64,000 bases of DNA from an uncultured Woeseiaceae bacterium. Its GTDB lineage: Bacteria > Pseudomonadota > Gammaproteobacteria > Steroidobacterales > Woeseiaceae. Below, piece after piece: positions 45,324 to 52,990 of this stretch (positions within the stretch are counted from its first letter, which is position 1; each line of letters opens with the position of its first letter). A program made the position numbers and the translations under genes. Location: assembly GCA_902510755.1 (NCBI GenBank), contig CABXCS010000002.1:50360-114359 (forward strand). Direction: 5' to 3'. Below the pieces are notes generated by a model. It made no database searches. It was not told the origin of the DNA and saw only the letters and a program-made list of their open reading frames with translations.

Positions 45324-46781
45324 ATGAACAAAGCTAAAGAAGCAAGCTTAATCGAATCATTAGTACCGATTCTCTCATTGGTGATAATGCTCGGATTTTC
45401 TGTGTATTTTTTTGGCTCAGATTCATCCTATGGTCCAAATCAAATAGCTTTGATTTTTGGTGCAGCTATTGCAAGTCTTGTTGCAATAAGAAATGGACAT
45501 TTATGGCAAAGTATTTTGGAGTCAATTGTCGCAAGTATAAGTACAGCAATGGGAGCTTTACTGATATTCCTCTGTGTAGGAGCACTAATTGGTACATGGC
45601 TAATTTCTGGCACAGTCCCAACCCTTATATTTTATGGCCTCGAGTTACTTAATCCAAAAATATTTTATCCTGCGGCTTGTCTTATTTGTGCAATTGCTGC
45701 ATTAGCAACTGGAAGCTCATGGACTGTCGCGGGTACCTTGGGTGTTGCATTGATTGCTGTATCTATAGGGTTAAATTTATCGCCGGCAATTGCTGCAGGC
45801 GCGATTATTTCAGGAGCCTATTTTGGTGATAAAATGTCTCCATTGTCCGATACAACAAATCTAGCACCAGCTGTGACTGGTACAGATTTATTTACTCATA
45901 TTAGACATATGGTTTGGACTACCACGCCGTCATTTATTATTGCTCTAACAATATTTATGTTTCTCGGTTTTGGCGTTGACTCTGCAATTGAAGATTCGAC
46001 AATTAGTTTATTTACAGAAACTCTAGATAAGACATTTAATATTACACTCATGGCTCTATTACCTTTATTCGTTGTTTTTGTAATGGCTATTAAAAAGGTT
46101 CCAGCATTGCCAACAATTTTGTCTGGCGCAATATTAGGTGGCTTCATGGCGTTCTTTCTGCAACCAGAAGCTGTTAGGATATTTTCTAATTCTAGTGAAT
46201 TGCATCCAACTTTAGCTCTTATAAAAGGAATCTGGCTAGCGCTAGCAACTGGTTATAGTTCGGCTACCGGTGTACCTGAAATAGACAGCCTTCTCTCACG
46301 AGGCGGTATGCAATCTATGCTCAATACGATGTGGCTGGTTATAAGCGCGATGTCGTTTGGTGCGGTTCTTGAACACGCAGGAATGTTGAAAAGAATAATT
46401 AGTTCGTCATTGAAAGCAGCTAAATCAACCGGCTCCCTTATTATGACCGTAGTTTTGAGTTGTGTGAGCATTAATATCGTATGCGCTGATCAATACATAT
46501 CAATTGTTCTGGCAGGTAAAATGTTCAAAGCAGAATTTAAAAAACGTAACCTTGATGCTAAAAATCTCTCAAGAGTTATAGAGGATTCTGGAACTCTAAC
46601 ATCACCTTTGGTGCCATGGAATACATGTGGAGCTTATATGGCTGCAACCCTAGGCGTACCCACATTTACTTACCTTCCATATGTTTTCTTTAACTTAGTT
46701 AATCCGATTGTCTCCATGCTATACGGTTTTACAGGATTTACCATTGAGGAATGCGAAAAGGAAAAGATTGAAATTACTTAA
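45324..46781 (+). CDS. NhaC-family Na+/H+ antiporter
   Basis: A 485-residue, 11-12 helix antiporter, the most typical NhaC of the three in the window: VGALIGTWLISGTVPTLIFYG, SSWTVAGTLGVALI, GAYFGDKMSPLSDTTNLAPAVTGTDLFTHIRH (the Asp-rich ion path), LSRGGMQSMLNTMWLVISAMSFGA and the C-terminal VPWNTCGAYM. I selected ATG 45324 over the GTG at 45315 because AAGAG/GTGAG lies just before it. The Na+/H+ exchange would use the sodium gradient of sea water. It follows the M28-like gene by 27 bp. Confidence 0.9.
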   Translation: MNKAKEASLIESLVPILSLVIMLGFSVYFFGSDSSYGPNQIALIFGAAIASLVAIRNGHLWQSILESIVASISTAMGALLIFLCVGALIGTWLISGTVPTLIFYGLELLNPKIFYPAACLICAIAALATGSSWTVAGTLGVALIAVSIGLNLSPAIAAGAIISGAYFGDKMSPLSDTTNLAPAVTGTDLFTHIRHMVWTTTPSFIIALTIFMFLGFGVDSAIEDSTISLFTETLDKTFNITLMALLPLFVVFVMAIKKVPALPTILSGAILGGFMAFFLQPEAVRIFSNSSELHPTLALIKGIWLALATGYSSATGVPEIDSLLSRGGMQSMLNTMWLVISAMSFGAVLEHAGMLKRIISSSLKAAKSTGSLIMTVVLSCVSINIVCADQYISIVLAGKMFKAEFKKRNLDAKNLSRVIEDSGTLTSPLVPWNTCGAYMAATLGVPTFTYLPYVFFNLVNPIVSMLYGFTGFTIEECEKEKIEIT

Positions 46782-46860
46782 TGATAATTAATATCTATCT
46801 GTCACAATTCCTTACAATTTTAACTAAGCTCATGCCATTGAATTCGACTAAAATACTTTT

Positions 46861-47439
46861 ATGACAAGAATAAACTATTTGTCAGTAACATTAATTGTGA
46901 CAGGTTGGATATCAAACTGTTTTGCTGGAGGCGGAGTGCTCCTATCTGAAGATAGTTGCATAATGACTATCGGTTTTTATGAGGCACATTTTACTGCATA
47001 TCAACCAACTACATCAGGTGATAAACAATTCTGTGAGGACTTAGATGATACTGGGAATACTATTTTTGTTCTAGATTATCTTCATAAGAGTTTAAGCGAA
47101 GTGCCAGTAGATTTTCGTATTATCAAGAATGTAACTAGTAAGGGTGAGTTTGTGCAAATTAACGATATTGAAGAAATAATTGATATTGAGGATGTTACAG
47201 TCTTTTATCAAAAACCAGTTATTAAAAGTAACGCTTCTTATACTGTAAGCCATGATTTTATGGAAGAAGGTGAGTATGTAGGTATTGTGAATGCCGGACA
47301 TCCAACTAATAGCAATATTTATTCTTCAGTATTCCCGTTTCGAGTGGGTAAGGTTAGCTTGCCATGGCCAATAATCATTTTTATCACTCTTATTTTAATA
47401 TTTGGAACGTACTTGTATCGTATGACACGCTCGGATTAA
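46861..47439 (+). CDS. membrane-anchored periplasmic protein of unknown function (multicopper-oxidase neighbour)
   Basis: A 192-residue protein: signal peptide about 1-22, a periplasmic domain (about 25-165) and a C-terminal helix (about 170-188, WPIIIFITLILIFG) that anchors it with a short basic cytosolic tail. The domain has two cysteines close to conserved-looking aromatic and His residues (SCIMTIGFYEAHFTAY, then QFCEDL) and a beta-rich part VPVDFRIIK...YTVSHDFMEEGEYVGIV. I do not recognise an established function. The ATG has no Shine-Dalgarno, only TAAAAT 7 bases upstream, which would suit a leaderless message. It is 4 bp before the multicopper oxidase gene, so its role probably concerns that enzyme. 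Confidence 0.7.
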   Translation: MTRINYLSVTLIVTGWISNCFAGGGVLLSEDSCIMTIGFYEAHFTAYQPTTSGDKQFCEDLDDTGNTIFVLDYLHKSLSEVPVDFRIIKNVTSKGEFVQINDIEEIIDIEDVTVFYQKPVIKSNASYTVSHDFMEEGEYVGIVNAGHPTNSNIYSSVFPFRVGKVSLPWPIIIFITLILIFGTYLYRMTRSD

Positions 47440-47443
47440 GACC

Positions 47444-49141
47444 ATGCAACTAAGAAATATTAAAATTCATTTACTAAAATTGAGTGTAATTTTCATAGCA
47501 ATAATTTTTGTATATCCGACTGAATGGTATCCTTTTAAGGTAAGATTGGTATTAACTTCATGGCTTGGTGCAGAAAGTTATCGCCCTTTACCAGAATCTG
47601 TTGAACCGTTAGAAATTGAATCAGAATTGGTATGCCCAAATGATTTATCGGGTTGGCGTAAGTCGCATGTTATTGAGGGAGTCGAAATAGAAGCTTCATT
47701 GCCATGCTTGGCGGATAATCCTTATGGAGTTGCTGCTTTTGTTCTAGGTACGAATAATGTCAGTAAAGAGACACTACAGCGAAGTGGTTTGTCTCCTGAC
47801 GCCATTGAAAAGGGACGAGACTTAGATGGTGATGGAGATCCAGATGAGATTCATATTCGTCTGGAAATAGCCGAGCTTAATGGAAGTTCACCTATTTCAG
47901 AAAGGCCAGTTACTACTTTTGATATTGCTCCGGGTATTCAGCCTGGGATATGGGTCTTTGCCCCTAAATTTATCGGGATGGCGGTCGAGAATTTTGAAAC
48001 TCAGGAAGCTAGATATTCATTAAAACTACCTTCACCCGCAATACGTGTTGAGCAAGGGGATATAATAAAGGTTACTTTAGAGAATACTCATTATATGCCG
48101 CACACATTACATCTTCATGGTGCAGATCATGGATTCGTTGATAGTTCAGGAGAAGGCAATGATGGGGTTCCATTGACCAGTGAGTTGCCAATATTACCAG
48201 GACAATCACGAACCTATGATTTAACTCCAAGAAAATCAGGAACAATGTTCTATCATTGTCATGTACAACCACATGTGCATGTTCAGATGGGATTGCAAGG
48301 TTTGTTTATAATCGAAGAAAACAGGCCTAATAATTGGTTGCAAACGATGAATTTAGGCGCTGGTAAAGTCAGAGTGCCTTCTAAATCTCTGAAGGAGAGT
48401 TATGATAGCGAGTATGATCTCCATTATCTTGATTTAGATAAAGAATTAAGTGTTAGAATTCAAAAAGATAATGATCCAAGATTAATCACTAAGTCTATGC
48501 ATCGTGATTATGATATTACAGATGCCAATGTTGATTTTTTCACATTGAATGGGCGTTCTTTCCCATATACTTTCAGAGAGTCATTGATAGTATCTCAAGA
48601 AGGTGAAAAAGCGAAATTAAGGGTGGTTAACGGTGGCAGTAAAGGAATTGCCTTACATACTCATGGCCATAAATTTACTGTGATTGAAAGAGATGGTGTT
48701 GAATTACCAAAGACTAATCAAGCGCCACAGGATGTGTTATGGATAGCTACCTCTCAGCGTTATGATTTAGATCTCTCTTTTGTGAACAATGGTACTAATT
48801 CCTACGGACCAGGAATATGGTTATATCACGATCATCAGAATAAAGGGACAACAACTGATGGAATTGGTCCTGGAGGTAATATAAGCGCTATTGTAGATAA
48901 GAAATATCTCAATGAAGCGGGTTGGCCAATAACTAAAGGTGTTGATTACGGCAAATATTTTACTGCTGATTATTATCAAAAGAAAATCCCAATTTGGGAA
49001 AGTTACATTCCATCATTTTATTCTGATCCGGAAAAAGATACTATTTTCATGTTAAGGATTCTCTTATTGATTTTACTCGTAGGTGTGCTTTTAAATACAT
49101 TAAGAGCATTGTTTACTCAAATGAGAAGCGAACGAACATGA
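47444..49141 (+). CDS. membrane-anchored two-domain multicopper oxidase
   Basis: A 565-residue copper oxidase with an N-terminal anchor (about 10-25) and a C-terminal one (about 535-552). Residues about 130-142 hold DLDGDGDPDEIH, an EF-hand-like calcium loop. Copper ligands are split over two cupredoxin domains: HTLHLHG (about 220-226), YHCHVQPHVHVQM (about 270-282; His-Cys-His...Met of a type 1 site), LHTHGHKF (about 404-411) and YHDHQNKGTTTDG (about 461). The type 1 site is thus in the first domain, the reverse of laccases with three domains. It could oxidise Cu(I), phenols or another small reductant. The stop overlaps the next start by 4 bp. Confidence 0.88.
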   Translation: MQLRNIKIHLLKLSVIFIAIIFVYPTEWYPFKVRLVLTSWLGAESYRPLPESVEPLEIESELVCPNDLSGWRKSHVIEGVEIEASLPCLADNPYGVAAFVLGTNNVSKETLQRSGLSPDAIEKGRDLDGDGDPDEIHIRLEIAELNGSSPISERPVTTFDIAPGIQPGIWVFAPKFIGMAVENFETQEARYSLKLPSPAIRVEQGDIIKVTLENTHYMPHTLHLHGADHGFVDSSGEGNDGVPLTSELPILPGQSRTYDLTPRKSGTMFYHCHVQPHVHVQMGLQGLFIIEENRPNNWLQTMNLGAGKVRVPSKSLKESYDSEYDLHYLDLDKELSVRIQKDNDPRLITKSMHRDYDITDANVDFFTLNGRSFPYTFRESLIVSQEGEKAKLRVVNGGSKGIALHTHGHKFTVIERDGVELPKTNQAPQDVLWIATSQRYDLDLSFVNNGTNSYGPGIWLYHDHQNKGTTTDGIGPGGNISAIVDKKYLNEAGWPITKGVDYGKYFTADYYQKKIPIWESYIPSFYSDPEKDTIFMLRILLLILLVGVLLNTLRALFTQMRSERT

Positions 49142-49785
49142 TATATTCAAAAACATTGATTCTTTCCTTGAGTTTTTTTGTTTCTATTCAGTCTTATGGT
49201 ATGCAAAATCATCAGCATCACAAAATGCACCATGATGTCGATGGTATGGTGATGAATGGTAATCATGATATTTTACCTCAAGGTTGTGAAAAAATTTCTA
49301 GTGAACAACACATCACTGTTAGTGCTGGGCAGCAGTATGCTAAAAATATTCCGGGAACCATCTTTGGTATGAGTCAACATGAGTGGAATGTTGATCCTTG
49401 TTCTAAATTGACAGTTACATTTATAAATGAGGATGATATAAGACATCAGTGGATGGTGCATGGTCTGCCAAAATATATGTATCCTGCTGGAATGTTCCAC
49501 ATAGAAGCTATGGCTGGCAAAACTGTAACTGGGACATTTATTGTACCCAGCGAAGATCGAAATTATCTGGTTCATTGTGACATGGCTCAGCATATGGAAA
49601 TGGGTATGCGTGGTCAACTTGTTGTAGGTAAAGGAGGAGGGGATCTATGGGCAGTAACAGGAGTTACCAAGCCTTTTTATAAGGCTGCTTACCTCTCAGA
49701 TAATTTAGTTTATTTGTGTATTTTAACATTACTTATAGGGTATTTTTTACCGACTTGGCTTGTGAAGCTTCGTCATAAGCGTTAA
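49138..49785 (+). CDS. membrane-anchored cupredoxin
   Basis: A 215-residue exported protein: signal peptide about 1-21, a His/Met-rich segment (QNHQHHKMHHDVDGMVM, about 22-38), one cupredoxin domain (about 50-170), and a C-terminal helix (about 187-205) followed by a basic tail. A type 1 copper site can be drawn from the His in RHQWMVHG (about 102-108) and the C-terminal VHCDMAQHMEMGMRGQL (Cys, His, Met at about 140-150). This is the cluster's likely electron donor or acceptor for the multicopper oxidase, whose stop it overlaps. The His/Met-rich arm may gather copper. A partner role is inferred from position only. Confidence 0.87.
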   Translation: MIYSKTLILSLSFFVSIQSYGMQNHQHHKMHHDVDGMVMNGNHDILPQGCEKISSEQHITVSAGQQYAKNIPGTIFGMSQHEWNVDPCSKLTVTFINEDDIRHQWMVHGLPKYMYPAGMFHIEAMAGKTVTGTFIVPSEDRNYLVHCDMAQHMEMGMRGQLVVGKGGGDLWAVTGVTKPFYKAAYLSDNLVYLCILTLLIGYFLPTWLVKLRHKR

Positions 49786-49823
49786 ATTCAAAGTTATTAT
49801 TTTTTAATAAAGGTGAATTATTA

Positions 49824-50885
49824 ATGAAGCAGGTTGATAACACTGGCTCTTCTCTACTTATCCGTTTAGCCGCCTTATTTATTGTTATATATGCGTTACA
49901 AGCTGCGACTACACTAATCATCCCTTTCTTACTGGCTATTTTTCTTGCTCTTATTACTCTGAAGCCCCTATTCTGGCTACAACGCAAGGGGATTCCCGCA
50001 TTTATAGCAGCACTTATTATAGTCGCATCTATTATGACTATTTTATTACTTTTTGGAAGTTTACTTGGAACGTCTATTGCAGAATTTACAACAGCACTCC
50101 CCTCCTATCAAGCTAGATTGGATTTGATTTTAGATAGATTAATTGGTGCAACTCCAAATTTTTTATCCATCAATGAAGCTAATCTTAGTATTAGTCAGAT
50201 AATTGATCCTGGCTGGGCGATGAGTTTTGTTGCGACGATACTAAATGCTTTAAGAGATGTTCTGACTAACGCTTTTTTGATCATGTTTACAATGATCTTT
50301 ATATTATTGGAAGTATCTGCATTTGAAGTAAAATTACTTGCTGCTTTTAAGCGTAATAAAGATTCTTTTGTTAGGCAGAAAATGTATGTGAATAATTTGG
50401 GTCGTTACCTAGGAATAAAGACTATCGTTAGTATTGCAACTGGGATTACTGTAACTGTTGCAACCTCTATGATCGGTCTTGATTTTCCATTTTTATGGGG
50501 GATGTTCGCATTTCTTTTAAATTACATACCCACAATTGGCTCAATTATTGCAGCTGTTCCTGCAGTCTTAATGGCGCTAGTTCAATTGGGTGTTGGTGAT
50601 GCTGTCACAACAGCGATAGCTTTTTTTGCCATTAACCTTATATTTGGAAATTTTATAGAGCCAAGACTCCTTGGGTATGGAGTAGGATTGTCACCTTTAA
50701 TTGTTTTTATTAGTTTATTTTTATGGGGTTGGATATTTGGTCCGGTGGGAATGATATTGTCAGTACCGCTAACAATGGCCCTAAAAATGGCGTTAGAAAA
50801 CGATGAACAAACTCGATGGCTTGCCATAATTATAGGGTCAGAAGATGATGCTCATCATCAGATAAATCTGGAAAAATTACCCTAA
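49824..50885 (+). CDS. AI-2E family transporter (PerM/YdiK-like)
   Basis: A 353-residue inner-membrane protein with about eight helices, of the AI-2 exporter/PerM family. Recognisable pattern: PFLLAIFLALITLKPLFWLQRKG near the N terminus, a long soluble loop, GRYLGIKTIVSIATGI, LWGMFAFLLNYIPTIGSIIAAVP and NFIEPRLLGYGVGLSPLIVF. The final two are hallmarks of the family. Substrates are variously signalling molecules or ions; here unknown. It is convergent with a Tat aminotransferase gene, overlapping 9 bp. AAAGG lies before the ATG. Confidence 0.88.
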   Translation: MKQVDNTGSSLLIRLAALFIVIYALQAATTLIIPFLLAIFLALITLKPLFWLQRKGIPAFIAALIIVASIMTILLLFGSLLGTSIAEFTTALPSYQARLDLILDRLIGATPNFLSINEANLSISQIIDPGWAMSFVATILNALRDVLTNAFLIMFTMIFILLEVSAFEVKLLAAFKRNKDSFVRQKMYVNNLGRYLGIKTIVSIATGITVTVATSMIGLDFPFLWGMFAFLLNYIPTIGSIIAAVPAVLMALVQLGVGDAVTTAIAFFAINLIFGNFIEPRLLGYGVGLSPLIVFISLFLWGWIFGPVGMILSVPLTMALKMALENDEQTRWLAIIIGSEDDAHHQINLEKLP

Positions 50886-52118
50886 TAAATTTCTAGATTT
50901 ATTAATAGCTTCTGTGACTCGATCTATATGATCGGTTGTATTATATACATGAGGTGACATTCTTAAGCCTCCAGTACCCGCTAAAATTATACCGCCATCA
51001 TTCAGAATGTTTTGCAGTAGTTGTTGGCGACCCTCTCTTGGAGCTTTTAGTATTATTACATTACTTGTGAATAGTGGATTATGAGATGAAACAAAATTTA
51101 CATTGATATCTTTTAGTGATTCTCGTAAATAATTTGCTATTTTTGTGGCCTTAGATTCAATTCCAGCTGTTGTTATTTCATTATGGAAATTGACTGTTTC
51201 AAACAGAGCCGCAAGGGAAGCATCATCTCTTTGACCAAGTGCTTCAAATTTTCTAGCTCCAATAGCACTCGTTTCTGCTTTATTTCCCCATCCTATACTT
51301 ACAATGCTTGGCCAGATTTGATCCAGGCTTTCTTCACGTACAACTAGTAAACCCATTTCTCTTGGCCCCATATACCACTTATGTGCACTACCACTAAATG
51401 AGTCACAACCCATCTCATCTAAGTCTACATTCATGAGACCCCATGTTTGAGCACCGTCAATATGAATATGAATTTGCTTAAATTTATTTTTTATTGCTTG
51501 GCAAATCTCTCTTGCTGGAAGTCGAAATCCAGTTATATTAGATATATGTGTAAAAGAAACTACTTTTGTTTTAGGTGTAATTTTCTCAAGAAATATATCT
51601 ACAACTTCATCAATACTTTTTGTATCTGTAGGGATTGTTATATGTTTAATAATACAACTACTCCGTTTTGCTCTCACAGACCAAGAGACATCATTGGATG
51701 GATGATTTTGATCCCAGAGTAAAATTTCATCACGCGCTTTGAGTGATAATCCTTGAGCCACAATATTATTTGCTTCAGAAGTATTGCGTACAATTGCAAT
51801 ATCATCTACAGAAAGATTGAGTTGTTTAGCAATTCCTTCCCGAGCTTGTTCTTTAATCGCCATAATATGGGCCCGATTTTTACCACTCATATCAAAATCT
51901 AAGCTACTACTATAGGTATCAATAGAATTGGTAATTGCAGACGGCATTGGACACAAGTTCGCAGCATTCATTGGAACTTTATTATTTGAGAAACCAAAAG
52001 TTTTCTCTGGGGTGCTAGTTGATATCTCAGCAGCAGCAACCTTATGACCAATCAAGCTACTCGCTAGAGGTGCTATCCCCATAGCCTTGATGAAATTACG
52101 GCGTTTAATAATTGTCAT
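50877..52118 (-). CDS. Tat-exported class V aminotransferase
   Basis: A 413-residue PLP enzyme of the class V group (isopenicillin N epimerase/cysteine desulfurase-like). The N terminus, KRRNFIKAMGIAPLASS, is a Tat signal. The Schiff-base Lys is in FSGSAHKWYMGPREMGLL (about residue 242), with IHIDGAQTWGLMNVDL supplying the Asp and His near the cofactor, and IVRNTSEANNIVAQGLSL the phosphate loop. No Cys-loop of cysteine desulfurases is present. An exported epimerase or transaminase is expected, substrate unknown. It is divergent from the FAH-family gene across a gap with an 18-bp palindrome. Confidence 0.87.
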   Translation of the reverse strand: MTIIKRRNFIKAMGIAPLASSLIGHKVAAAEISTSTPEKTFGFSNNKVPMNAANLCPMPSAITNSIDTYSSSLDFDMSGKNRAHIMAIKEQAREGIAKQLNLSVDDIAIVRNTSEANNIVAQGLSLKARDEILLWDQNHPSNDVSWSVRAKRSSCIIKHITIPTDTKSIDEVVDIFLEKITPKTKVVSFTHISNITGFRLPAREICQAIKNKFKQIHIHIDGAQTWGLMNVDLDEMGCDSFSGSAHKWYMGPREMGLLVVREESLDQIWPSIVSIGWGNKAETSAIGARKFEALGQRDDASLAALFETVNFHNEITTAGIESKATKIANYLRESLKDINVNFVSSHNPLFTSNVIILKAPREGRQQLLQNILNDGGIILAGTGGLRMSPHVYNTTDHIDRVTEAINKSRNLLG

Positions 52119-52202
52119 TGTTCTTTAATAAATTGAGTTTTTTTAATATATACTTGATTAAATAGACCATAATATTTTTTTTTAGTCAAAGTAAAACATA
52201 TT

Positions 52203-52220
52203 TTGATCTAATATGATCAA
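52203..52220. promoter_or_regulatory. perfect inverted repeat, candidate operator
   Basis: TTGATC-TAATAT-GATCAA: two perfect 6-base arms around a 6-base spacer, in the 136-bp region between the divergent class V aminotransferase and the FAH-family hydrolase gene, about 35 bases before its ATG. It likely binds a dimeric regulator of one or both genes. It differs from the FNR box by a wider spacing. Confidence 0.55.
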
Positions 52221-52254
52221 GGTATTGATTAATGCATAATTTTTATAAGATTAC

Positions 52255-52935
52255 ATGAATATATTTGAGATAGAACAAATTTTACTACCTATTGAGGGTA
52301 GTGAAGATAGGTTTCCAGTTAATCGTGTTTATTGCGTCGGGCGAAATTATGCTGAACATACCAAAGAAATGGGAGGGGATCATGAGCGTGAACCACCATT
52401 TTATTTTATAAAATCAACCGATACACTTTTGGCTAATGGTGGCGAGGTGGAATATCCTCCTAAAACTAATAATTTGCAACATGAGGTTGAGCTTGTAGTA
52501 GCAATTTATAAACCTGGTAAGGATATTTTACAAGAAAACGCACTTAATCATGTGTTTGGTTATGCAGTTGGTATTGATTTGACGCGTCGTGATCTTCAAT
52601 CAGAAGCTAAAAAATTAGGAAGGCCATGGGATACAGGTAAAACATTTAAACAAGCCGCTCCAATAACTGCAATTCAGCCAGTTATAAAAATAGGACATCC
52701 TAATAAGGGAAAAATTCAATTAAAAGTTAATAGTTCTATTCGTCAAATTGGTGACATTAGCGAAATGATTTGGGGTGTTTCAGCAGCCATAGCAAATTTA
52801 TCTACTTATTTTGAGCTTGCTGCTGGTGACCTACTATTTACTGGAACTCCGGCTGGGGTTGGTGAAATCTTACCAGGTGACAACGTTATAGGTGAAATTG
52901 AGGGTGTTGGTGCTTTAGAGATTAATGTTATTTGA
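52255..52935 (+). CDS. fumarylacetoacetate hydrolase family protein
   Basis: A 226-residue single-domain FAH-type enzyme, a metal (Mg2+/Mn2+) hydrolase or decarboxylase of beta-diketo or acylpyruvate compounds, like E. coli YcgM. Landmarks: VYCVGRNYAEHTKEMG (about 25-40), the metal Glu pair in LQHEVELVVAIYK (about 79-91), metal Asp in FGYAVGIDLTRRDLQ (about 100-114), WDTGKTFKQAAPITAI and DLLFTGTPAGVGEILPGD (about 190-207). The usual role is at the end of aromatic catabolism or in cleaving oxaloacetate-like acids. It is followed by an amidohydrolase lipoprotein gene. Confidence 0.9.
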   Translation: MNIFEIEQILLPIEGSEDRFPVNRVYCVGRNYAEHTKEMGGDHEREPPFYFIKSTDTLLANGGEVEYPPKTNNLQHEVELVVAIYKPGKDILQENALNHVFGYAVGIDLTRRDLQSEAKKLGRPWDTGKTFKQAAPITAIQPVIKIGHPNKGKIQLKVNSSIRQIGDISEMIWGVSAAIANLSTYFELAAGDLLFTGTPAGVGEILPGDNVIGEIEGVGALEINVI

Positions 52936-52990
52936 AGGTATTTAATCTGTAATTTTAATGAGATATATAAAATATTATGGAGTGTTTGCA

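Noticed and set aside
49273..49617. A 114-codon antisense ORF in the cupredoxin gene
   Set aside because: The plus-strand frame shows the copper motifs and a signal peptide; the antisense frame has no domain.
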